From the NCBI GenBank assembly GCA_902793875.1, contig CADBFL010000084.1:1-13844 (forward strand): a stretch of 13,844 nt of DNA. The letters run 5' to 3'. Below, in pieces: positions 6,724 to 12,716 of this stretch. This stretch comes from an uncultured Eubacteriales bacterium. Its GTDB lineage: Bacteria > Bacillota > Clostridia > Peptostreptococcales > Anaerovoracaceae. Numbering within the stretch: the first letter of the stretch is position 1; each line of letters begins with the position of its first letter. A program made the translations under genes and the position numbers. The notes beneath the pieces were generated by a model. It was not told where the DNA came from, ran no database searches, and saw only the letters and a program-made list of their open reading frames with translations.

Positions 6724-6740
6724 CCTATCATGCTGAAAAT
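6703..6740. promoter_or_regulatory. Inverted repeat between divergent promoters (possible operator)
   Basis: ATTTTCAGC (6703-6711) and GCTGAAAAT (6732-6740) are a perfect 9-bp inverted repeat separated by 20 bases. The pair fits exactly between the proposed -10 boxes of the symporter (6694-6699) and the leader peptide (6743-6748). It would be outside both transcripts, so it should act as DNA, for example as two half-sites of one regulator. Confidence 0.4.
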
Positions 6741-6748
6741 GGTATATC
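6740..6748 (+). promoter_or_regulatory. Possible extended -10 of the second leader-peptide gene
   Basis: TGGTATATC at 6740-6748 resembles an extended -10, 46 bases before the ATG at 6794. No -35 is evident. The 8-mer TATATCAT here is also present just downstream of the first peptide's -10. Confidence 0.3.
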
Positions 6749-6793
6749 ATATACAGGGGTAATGGAAGCTGACAGCGATACAGGAGGTCCGGC

Positions 6794-7009
6794 ATGGATA
6801 ATAAGAAGTTTTTTGACAAACAGTTTTTTGAGCTGAATCCCGATGATCTGGAAGGGGTCAGCGGAGGCGCATGGACCGGAGAAGAGACGGAGCTCTCCAT
6901 GGTCTGTGCCGGATGCAGGGGTATCCGGAAGTTCATGAAGGACGAATGGGGCGTATGGCGCTGCACGGATTGCGGCGGCGATAAAACGATGAGGTGGCAG
7001 GACCTGTAG
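6794..7009 (+). CDS. Small CxxC-pair peptide with double-glycine leader
   Basis: A 71-residue product with AGGAGG 6 bases before ATG. Residues 1-25 form a double-glycine-type leader (L14 N15, D17 D18 L19, V22 S23 G24 G25 A26). The rest holds two CxxC pairs, C38-C41 and C57-C60, separated by 15 residues, which could bind one zinc ion like a zinc ribbon or form disulfides. It matches the 1190-1387 peptide without gaps at M1, K5, F7, K9, L14, N15, L19, V22-A26, C41, C57 and C60, so the two share ancestry. No exporter or modification enzyme is adjacent. The thrE gene starts 81 bases later, beyond a terminator. An alternative is a small non-secreted zinc protein whose VSGG is coincidental; the shared leader argues against that. 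Confidence 0.78.
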   Translation: MDNKKFFDKQFFELNPDDLEGVSGGAWTGEETELSMVCAGCRGIRKFMKDEWGVWRCTDCGGDKTMRWQDL

Positions 7010-7043
7010 GCCGCTGCCGCAGACACATCGATCGGGTAATGAG

Positions 7044-7069
7044 ACACCTTGCCGCGGCAGGGTGTTTTT
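7044..7069 (+). terminator. Intrinsic terminator after the leader-peptide gene
   Basis: ACACCTTGCC pairs with GGCAGGGTGT (7044-7065, one G-T pair, tight GC-rich loop) followed by T to 7069. It separates the peptide gene from thrE. Because thrE has no obvious promoter of its own in the 20 bases that follow, read-through may supply thrE. Confidence 0.75.
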
Positions 7070-7090
7070 ACAAAAAAGGATAAGAAGAAC

Positions 7091-7189
7091 ATGAAGACTA
7101 CCGGAAAACTGATGGGAGCGATACTCGACCTGGGTCGGGAGATGATGATCACCGGAGCCGAGGTATGGCGCGTCGAGGTCGGGAGATGA
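7091..7189 (+). pseudogene. thrE: N-terminal thrE fragment cut off by a frame-shifting duplication
   Basis: The frame starts at ATG 7091 with AAAAGGA about 10 bases upstream and reads 29 residues typical of the ThrE family start ('LMGAILDLGREMMITGAEVW' and on). It then enters the second copy of a 44-bp repeat in the wrong frame and stops at TGA 7187-7189 after 32 codons. Removing one repeat copy joins this frame to the one ending at 8376 and gives an uninterrupted 413-residue protein. The TGA overlaps an ATG of the downstream frame (ATGA at 7186-7189). Confidence 0.75.
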
Positions 7190-7220
7190 TGATCACCGGA
7201 GCCGAGGTATGGCGCGTCGA
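7133..7220 (+). repeat. Perfect 44-bp tandem duplication in thrE
   Basis: Copies are 7133-7176 and 7177-7220, identical throughout, and identity runs 2 bases further. Because 44 is not a multiple of three, the two-copy form breaks the thrE frame and the one-copy form restores it. No sequence decay between copies is visible, so the duplication is recent, reversible, or an assembly error. Confidence 0.95.
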
Positions 7221-8376
7221 GGATCTCATGGAGAGGCTGTTCGATGCGTACTGCTTCAAGTCCTGGGATGTATGGGTCATATCCAGCTGCGTGACGGCCA
7301 CCGTGAGGACCTGGAACGACCGGGAATATACTGAGATAAGAAGGGTAAAAGACCGCAGCTACGATCTCGACAAGCTGGAGCGCCTTTACGAGCTGGCCGA
7401 GGAGACTATCGAGACGCCGACGAGCGTCGATACGATAAGGGCGAAAGTAGATGAGATACTCGAAAGGCCGGGCCTGCCGACGATACAGGTATACATCGCG
7501 GCCGCCATGGCAGGCGTGGGGTTTTCGTTCTTCTACAGCGGCGGATTCACGGATGCTCTGATCGTCGTGATCATGTCTATGGCGTTCACGGCTTTCAGCA
7601 GACGGATGGGCAGTCTCATGGACACCCGGCTGGCCTTCAACGCAGCAGCGGCTTTTATTATGGAAACGATCGCGCTCATACTGATGGCCGGAGGCATAGG
7701 AAGCGATATCGCGGCTGTCACGACGGCGGGCATACTCCTCCTCGCGAGCGGGATAGGCTTCGCCAGCGGGATAGGGGACTTCCTTCACGGAGACACACTC
7801 ACCGGGCTGGGCGAAACATCGTCTTCGCTGATGGGCGCTGCGGGGATAGCCATAGGGATATACATTTCGATGATATTCTTCAGGGATTTCCTTAAGCACC
7901 ATGTGGTGCTGGAGGGAGCGGCAAATCTCATAGCCGACCCCGTGACACAGCTGATCTCGTGCACGATCGGATGCGCGGGATTCGCTCTGATGTTCGGGGC
8001 AAGAAGGAGGGCTCTGATCTTTTCTGTGATCGGATCGTGCTTTACCTGGGTCGTATATCTCATTGCCGTGCACCAGATGCATTACAAATTCTTTCTCGCA
8101 ACGATGATAAGCGCGTGCTTTATCGCCCTGTATGCGGGTGTGGTGAATGCGGCCACGAGGATCCCCGCGCCTATATTCCTGACATCGTGCGCGTTCCCTC
8201 TGCTGCCGGGTTCAAATCTGTACTATACCGTGTTCGGACTCGTATCGCGGGACATGGAACTGTTCCGCAGCCAGGGGATCAAAATGCTGCTGGTCTCGAT
8301 AGGGATAGCGCTTGGCTTCATAATCGTCAGCAATTTCATACAGATAGTCAGAAGCATATATTTCCGCATAAACTGA
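7186..8376 (+). CDS. thrE: Threonine/serine exporter ThrE family, N-terminally displaced
   Basis: The frame carries the ThrE (YjjP plus YjjB) fusion layout: a conserved 'MMITGAEVWRVEDLMERL' start, a cytoplasmic region to about residue 115, then some ten membrane helices rich in Gly/Ala, ending 'NFIQIVRSIYFRIN'. The family exports threonine and serine by proton motive force. The normal start at 7091 is out of frame because of the 44-bp duplication. I place the restart at ATG 7186: GAGG at 7175-7178 has a 7-base gap and the ATG overlaps the TGA of the upstream fragment, so coupled re-initiation is possible. This gives 396 residues instead of 413, losing the first 17. The longest open frame begins at ATG 7165 (403 residues, altered N-terminus, poor ribosome site). 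Family assignment is firm; whether a working protein is made is open. A terminator follows at 8393. Confidence 0.8.
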   Translation: MMITGAEVWRVEDLMERLFDAYCFKSWDVWVISSCVTATVRTWNDREYTEIRRVKDRSYDLDKLERLYELAEETIETPTSVDTIRAKVDEILERPGLPTIQVYIAAAMAGVGFSFFYSGGFTDALIVVIMSMAFTAFSRRMGSLMDTRLAFNAAAAFIMETIALILMAGGIGSDIAAVTTAGILLLASGIGFASGIGDFLHGDTLTGLGETSSSLMGAAGIAIGIYISMIFFRDFLKHHVVLEGAANLIADPVTQLISCTIGCAGFALMFGARRRALIFSVIGSCFTWVVYLIAVHQMHYKFFLATMISACFIALYAGVVNAATRIPAPIFLTSCAFPLLPGSNLYYTVFGLVSRDMELFRSQGIKMLLVSIGIALGFIIVSNFIQIVRSIYFRIN

Positions 8377-8389
8377 GATGAGAAAAAAG

Positions 8390-8869
8390 TCAGACACTTC
8401 GCTCCTGCGGGGTGTCTTTTACAATAAATTCTATCGTGCTGTTCTGCTCGATCTGATCTATCATCTGCCTTTTGGCGCGGTTTCCGAGAGCAACGGAACC
8501 GAGTACGGGTATGATCGTATATTTGAGGACCTCGATGCGCGTCTGCATGAAGATGCTCAGAAATATGAAGGCCGAAGCGACAGCCAGCATTCCGATAAGC
8601 ATGCGTCTGCTCACCTTTGATTCCTGACTGAAAGCTTTCTTTTCAGCGCTGACCCAGCTGCGGACAGCTTCCCGGAACCTTTCCTCATCCAGGGGAACTG
8701 AAGAGATGACTCTCATCCTGATGGCGTAGTCATGATTTGCAGGCGATACTTTTGAAACGATGTAACGCTTGACGCTGTCGCTGAATTCGCCGTCAGGACT
8801 GAAAGGCGTATACAGGGAATCCTCGTCTCTGACTATCAATGTGACCGTATCCGATGCATGCTGATCCAT
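8390..8869 (-). CDS. Unknown two-helix membrane protein
   Basis: A 159-residue protein of no family I recognise. Residues 1-85 are soluble and mixed-charge, with 'TLIVRDEDSLYTPFSPDG' near the start. Two hydrophobic helices follow (about 90-109 and 114-130) joined by a short turn, then a polar tail. I chose ATG 8869 because AAAGGA lies about 9 bases upstream and the likely transcript start (about 8926) leaves a normal leader. The longest frame begins at 8920 (176 residues) but would leave almost no leader. The 3' end contains a terminator that serves the convergent thrE gene. It is divergent from the large MscS gene. Confidence 0.7.
   Translation of the reverse strand: MDQHASDTVTLIVRDEDSLYTPFSPDGEFSDSVKRYIVSKVSPANHDYAIRMRVISSVPLDEERFREAVRSWVSAEKKAFSQESKVSRRMLIGMLAVASAFIFLSIFMQTRIEVLKYTIIPVLGSVALGNRAKRQMIDQIEQNSTIEFIVKDTPQERSV
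8393..8420 (+). terminator. Intrinsic terminator after thrE, probably bidirectional
   Basis: GACACTTCGC and GCGGGGTGTC form a 10-bp stem (two G-T pairs) with a TCCT loop (8393-8416), followed by TTTT. An A-run at 8382-8388 gives a T-run on the minus strand a few bases past the stem, so it may also end the convergent gene. Confidence 0.8.
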
Positions 8870-8932
8870 TACCCTTTTTCCTTTCTGATAGATACGGACA
8901 GCGCTCCTGTCATGCGGCATTTATCTCCGGAT

Positions 8933-8938
8933 ATTATA
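8933..8938 (-). promoter_or_regulatory. -10 box of the unknown membrane protein gene
   Basis: A perfect TATAAT on the minus strand about 64 bases before ATG 8869. No good -35 is seen at 16-18 bases. Transcription would start near 8926, which supports the shorter start. Confidence 0.45.
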
Positions 8939-8963
8939 GCACGTGAACTTCCGTTTAGGTTTA

Positions 8964-8993
8964 TTGCTACGGAACATATTTGTTGGTTATAAT
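8964..8993 (+). promoter_or_regulatory. Promoter of the mscS-type operon
   Basis: TTGCTA (8964-8969), an 18-base gap and a perfect TATAAT (8988-8993). The start would be near 9000, about 22 bases before the ATG at 9023, with the ribosome site AGGGAG at 9009-9014 between. Confidence 0.6.
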
Positions 8994-9022
8994 GGACACT
9001 GTATAAGCAGGGAGATTGCGGA

Positions 9023-12000
9023 ATGAAAAAGATGAACTACAGGCGCAGGACCGGATGTCTGATAGCAGTATGGATACTGCTCTATTTTGCCGTGTTCTGC
9101 ACGACCCTGTATTACGGATACGCCCGCAGCGTCGAGATCGCCGGGACGACTGTCAGGGAAAGCCTTACAAGAGTGAACGGATCTATCGAGGAGCTGATCG
9201 GCAACGAGGCCGGCATACGCAACAACTACGATCTGACGCGCGCAAACATGGGCCACATAATAAAGTACCTTCAGGATCATGATCTTGAAGAGAACGTCCC
9301 TGACAGCGGGCATCTCGAAAAATACGCCGAGCTGCTCGATGCGGATTACATAAGGATCATCGATCCGGAAGGAAAGACGGCAGCCACCTGGGGCGAAAAG
9401 ATCGAGGACAAGATCGATCTGGATGTCACAGAAGAAGAGAATACTGCCAAATGGCTGACTTCCGGCGACTCCCTCGTGCCTCCGGAAGAGGATCTGACAT
9501 TGTTCCAGGAGCCTCTTAAAGACGGCTACTCTCTCGAATACCAGGTGCGGAACGCCTTTACCAACACCGTGCAGAACGCAGCTTTTTCGTGGCGCGCGAT
9601 ACTCGGAGACATGAAGTTTGCCAACGAGGCTTATCTTATCGTCATCTCCGGTGACGGCACGATCCTGGTGCACCCTGATGACGACAAGGTCGGAAAGTCA
9701 TACGACGCACTGGGCTTCAGATCTGAAAAGGATTTCCTGGGCTATTACGGGAAACCGAATTCAAAGGGGATAGCCTATCAGAAATCCTTGTTAAAACTGC
9801 TCGGCAGGGACAGCGCCGGTGATGTGCATAAGGAGGGCATCAATGTTATCGGCCGCGGATCCGGCTACATGAAGATGCAGGGGATGTATGTGATCTGCAA
9901 CATGCCGGAAAACATGACAGCTTTCTACATAGGACAGCAGCGCGGCGTACTGGTCATATACGGGATAGTGTCATTCATTGTACTGTGCTACATACTGCTC
10001 ACTTTCCGCTGGATGAGAAAACACGAATACACATCCTCTGAAGATGAAGAGGACAGTACCGGCAGATTCATGGGCTATGTATATGACAGAAACTGGGGCC
10101 GCCGGGCGGTCGCCTGCTGCATCATCATGCTGATCATCGGATTTGTCATGCTCGTGCATGCCGAGCTCCTCAGCAATACCTCGAGGACCAAGATAAGGCA
10201 GGCTCAGGCAAAGAAACTCAAAGAGAGCGTTGAGGTCCAGAACGAAGAGCGCAGGACGACTCTGGACGAATGGTATAACGACACGAATATTCAGTTGGTT
10301 CAGGCGGTCGCTTATGTGCTGAATACGGATGAAAAGCTTCAGACCAGAGAGGCGATACAGGAGCTCAGCGATGTGCTCGGTCAGCCGGGAATATTCATGT
10401 TCGGACAGGACGGGAAAACACGCGTCACAAATTCAGATCTGGACCATATCGATCTGTACGACAGCAGATACAGCCGCATGAGCGACACTTTTCTTCCTCT
10501 TCTCTACGGAGTGCCGTTCAGAGCCTCGACGCCGCTGACGCAGCAGCTTTCGGATAAGCAAAGGAGCGGAAACGATGAGGCTCAGGAAGGCGGGGACACG
10601 TCTCCAAAGGACATGGATTATGATGATGTGTACGATGAAAGCGTGCTCGCTTACGCGGGAGTGAGTGTCAGAAACAGCGAAGACCTGTGCGACGGCTGCG
10701 TCGGGATCTCGCTGGCGTCCCTGCAGGAACTCTGGGGAGACATAGGCTTTGACTATGATACAAGCAATACCTATGACACCGCTCTTGAACTGACCCACGG
10801 AGAAAACGGAAATAAAGTATCCATCACAACGAGCCAGATGAACATGATAGTCCTGATCCTGGTGCATCTTATGGTATGCTTCGTGGTATTCTGCTGCCTC
10901 GGCGTGCTGCAGACGGAAGGCGGGACGTCGTCTGCCGCTGCCGGACCGGCTCCTGCAGTACCGGCTAAGGCATCTGCCGGAAACGTACAGGAAGAAGAAG
11001 AACAGTTCCTGAGCGTATTCGGCAAGCAAAGAGACAAGCATTTCAGGGAACGATGGAACCGTGACGACACTCCTTTCGGACAGCGGACGCCGGAGCAGCA
11101 GATACTGTTTGTCGCAAGGATCATACTCTTCGCCATCTTCCTGTGGATAGTCGTCGTTTTCCTCAGCAAGGGACAGCATCTGGATGAAAACTCGATGATA
11201 AGGGATGTAGTCAACGGCGGATGGAAAAAGGGCATGAACCTGTATGCCCTCACAGCTGCCGAGATGATCATCGTTGTGGCCACGGTCCTCTGCATGGCGC
11301 TGCATGACCTGGTATATTTCATAGCGCGCTTCTCGACTCCGAGGGGCGAGACGGTATGCCACCTCGTATACAGCATGATAACCTATGCGACGGTGCTGGT
11401 GACTTTGTACTACACGCTGTCCGTGTTCGGAGTCCACACCAGCACCATACTCAAGGGCGCCGGTATCGTCGGTCTTGTCATAACGTTCGGAGCTCAGAAT
11501 ACCATATCCGATATACTGTCCGGAATGTTCCTGGTATTTGAAGATGTGGTGCATGTCGGAGATTTCGTAAAGGTAGGGGATGTATTCGGCGTCGTCAAAA
11601 ACATCGGCGTGCGGATGACGAAGATACAGAGTTACGGCACGATCATCTCGATCAACAACTCGGATCTGAAAGCCATGCAGAACATGTCGTACGCAGACAG
11701 CAGGATCACCTGCAGCATCAAGATAGACAGCCGTGAAGACCTGTATCGCGTGCGTAAGATCATCGAACGCGAACTGCCTCATATCGATGCCATGTTCAGG
11801 GAGCCGGGATACACCACTACCGACATCTACTACAGAGGGGTATACGCTGCCGATGAGAGCGGAATAACGCTGTACTTCAGTGTGTACTGCCTGCCTGAAC
11901 GCTACACATACGTGTTTACGAAGCTCAACGAGGAGATCGTTTCCATGTGTCAGCGAAACGGCATCCGCCTCGCAGTGAGCCGTTCGCTGCTGGAGCAGGA

Positions 12001-12052
12001 AAGCGGCCGGCCTGAAGAAAAACCGGAAAATGACAGGGAGAAAACGAACTGA
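9023..12052 (+). CDS. Large MscS-family mechanosensitive channel with Cache-like sensory regions
   Basis: At 1009 residues this is far longer than E. coli MscS (286). A helix at about 11-33 is followed by a large outside region (about 35-305) with 'AYLIVISGDGTILVHPDDDK', typical of Cache sensor domains. Then come a helix (307-328), a charged cytoplasmic loop, a helix (361-383), a second outside region (about 384-600) with 'GIFMFGQDGKTRVTNS' and a CDGC pair, and a helix (606-628). The C-terminal third is the MscS core: helices near 693, 739 and 778, the Gly/Ala-rich pore helix ('GAGIVGLVITFGAQ', from G812), then the 'VGDFVKVGDVFGVVKNIGVR' beta domain and the C-terminal cytoplasmic domain. The core call is firm. 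The Cache calls are by character and suggest gating tuned by a ligand. Its TGA overlaps the next gene's ATG by one base. Confidence 0.9.
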   Translation: MKKMNYRRRTGCLIAVWILLYFAVFCTTLYYGYARSVEIAGTTVRESLTRVNGSIEELIGNEAGIRNNYDLTRANMGHIIKYLQDHDLEENVPDSGHLEKYAELLDADYIRIIDPEGKTAATWGEKIEDKIDLDVTEEENTAKWLTSGDSLVPPEEDLTLFQEPLKDGYSLEYQVRNAFTNTVQNAAFSWRAILGDMKFANEAYLIVISGDGTILVHPDDDKVGKSYDALGFRSEKDFLGYYGKPNSKGIAYQKSLLKLLGRDSAGDVHKEGINVIGRGSGYMKMQGMYVICNMPENMTAFYIGQQRGVLVIYGIVSFIVLCYILLTFRWMRKHEYTSSEDEEDSTGRFMGYVYDRNWGRRAVACCIIMLIIGFVMLVHAELLSNTSRTKIRQAQAKKLKESVEVQNEERRTTLDEWYNDTNIQLVQAVAYVLNTDEKLQTREAIQELSDVLGQPGIFMFGQDGKTRVTNSDLDHIDLYDSRYSRMSDTFLPLLYGVPFRASTPLTQQLSDKQRSGNDEAQEGGDTSPKDMDYDDVYDESVLAYAGVSVRNSEDLCDGCVGISLASLQELWGDIGFDYDTSNTYDTALELTHGENGNKVSITTSQMNMIVLILVHLMVCFVVFCCLGVLQTEGGTSSAAAGPAPAVPAKASAGNVQEEEEQFLSVFGKQRDKHFRERWNRDDTPFGQRTPEQQILFVARIILFAIFLWIVVVFLSKGQHLDENSMIRDVVNGGWKKGMNLYALTAAEMIIVVATVLCMALHDLVYFIARFSTPRGETVCHLVYSMITYATVLVTLYYTLSVFGVHTSTILKGAGIVGLVITFGAQNTISDILSGMFLVFEDVVHVGDFVKVGDVFGVVKNIGVRMTKIQSYGTIISINNSDLKAMQNMSYADSRITCSIKIDSREDLYRVRKIIERELPHIDAMFREPGYTTTDIYYRGVYAADESGITLYFSVYCLPERYTYVFTKLNEEIVSMCQRNGIRLAVSRSLLEQESGRPEEKPENDREKTN

Positions 12053-12594
12053 TGCAGCTGTATAAAGGAAGACCGGAGGATGAAGAGGGAAGGTCCGAAA
12101 AGGAGATGAGGGTATATGACTTCCTCGACAGCCTCGGAACAGAGTATTTCAGGATAGATCACGCTCCGGCGACGGGCGAAGATCCCGGACTGATGGATGA
12201 AATAGAAAGAACTCTTGACGCGAGGATATGCAACAACCTCTTTCTGGCCAACAGACAGAGGACCGAATTCTGCATGCTGATGATACCCTCGCACAAGAGG
12301 TTCAGAAGCAGCGACATATCGAAACAGGCCGGAAGGTCGAGGCTGCACTTCGCCGAACCGGAGTACATGCAGGAGATGATTGACTGCGCTCCGGGCTCGG
12401 CCAGCGTCATGGGGCTGATGAACGATACTGAAAAGAGGGTGCAGCTTCTGGTGGATGAAGACGTTCTGAACTCGGAATACATTGGCTGCCATCCGTGCAT
12501 AAACACCTCGAGCCTGAGGATAAGGACGGAGGACGTATTCGGCGCATTCCTGAAAGCTCTCGGACGCGATTTTATGACAGTCCGCGCGGAATAA
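12052..12594 (+). CDS. ProX/YbaK-type prolyl-tRNA editing deacylase
   Basis: A 180-residue soluble protein covering one YbaK/aminoacyl-tRNA editing domain. Features matching the clostridial ProX/PrdX branch are 'YDFLDSLGTEYFRIDH', 'CNNLFLANRQRTEFCMLMIP', 'GSASVMGLMND', 'RVQLLVDEDVL' and 'GCHPCINTSSLRI'. The family removes wrongly attached amino acids, chiefly alanine, from tRNA-Pro in trans. The start overlaps the stop of the channel gene (TGATG), indicating coupled translation; no separate ribosome site is needed, though GGGAG lies about 12 bases upstream. A functional link to the channel is not evident. In some Clostridia this protein accompanies proline reductase genes, but none are in view. 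Confidence 0.9.
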   Translation: MQLYKGRPEDEEGRSEKEMRVYDFLDSLGTEYFRIDHAPATGEDPGLMDEIERTLDARICNNLFLANRQRTEFCMLMIPSHKRFRSSDISKQAGRSRLHFAEPEYMQEMIDCAPGSASVMGLMNDTEKRVQLLVDEDVLNSEYIGCHPCINTSSLRIRTEDVFGAFLKALGRDFMTVRAE

Positions 12595-12614
12595 GGCAAA
12601 AGCTGTTTTTTCTG

Positions 12615-12643
12615 TTGACTTTACGCAGGCGCAAGATTAATAT
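12615..12643 (+). promoter_or_regulatory. Upstream promoter of the 12717 gene
   Basis: TTGACT (12615-12620), a 17-base gap and TAATAT (12638-12643): a near-consensus sigma-A-type promoter. Its transcript would run through the hairpin at 12658-12690 before reaching the gene. Confidence 0.6.
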
Positions 12644-12644
12644 A

Positions 12645-12675
12645 TTGACAGCATCCCGGAAACTGATTTTACAAT
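12645..12675 (+). promoter_or_regulatory. Second tandem promoter of the 12717 gene
   Basis: A perfect TTGACA (12645-12650) and TACAAT (12670-12675) with a long 19-base gap. The -10 sits in the loop of the inverted repeat at 12658-12685, so a protein or structure there could block it. Confidence 0.4.
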
Positions 12676-12690
12676 AACAGTTTCCTTTTT
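12658..12690 (+). terminator. Inverted repeat with T-run: terminator, attenuator or operator
   Basis: GGAAACTG (12658-12665) and CAGTTTCC (12678-12685) are perfect complements around a 12-base loop, followed by five T. As RNA it would be a modest intrinsic terminator for the channel-editing operon, and an attenuator for the upstream promoter at 12615. As DNA it overlaps the second promoter and could be an operator. Confidence 0.55.
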
Positions 12691-12716
12691 GATGAGAAAT
12701 CACAGGAGGTTTCAGT

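Noticed and set aside
6700..8082. A 460-codon open frame on the minus strand opposite thrE
   Set aside because: Its product is rich in His, Arg and Pro with no coherent domain, while the plus strand encodes recognisable ThrE and a leader peptide. It is a shadow frame.
8870..8920. ATG at 8920 as the start of the unknown membrane protein
   Set aside because: The TATAAT at 8933-8938 would leave a leader of only a few bases, and a better-spaced ribosome site precedes ATG 8869. Not fully excluded.
10433..11782. A 449-codon minus-strand frame opposite the MscS-type gene
   Set aside because: Low-complexity His/Asp/Tyr composition, no ribosome site, and exact overlap with conserved MscS coding sequence.
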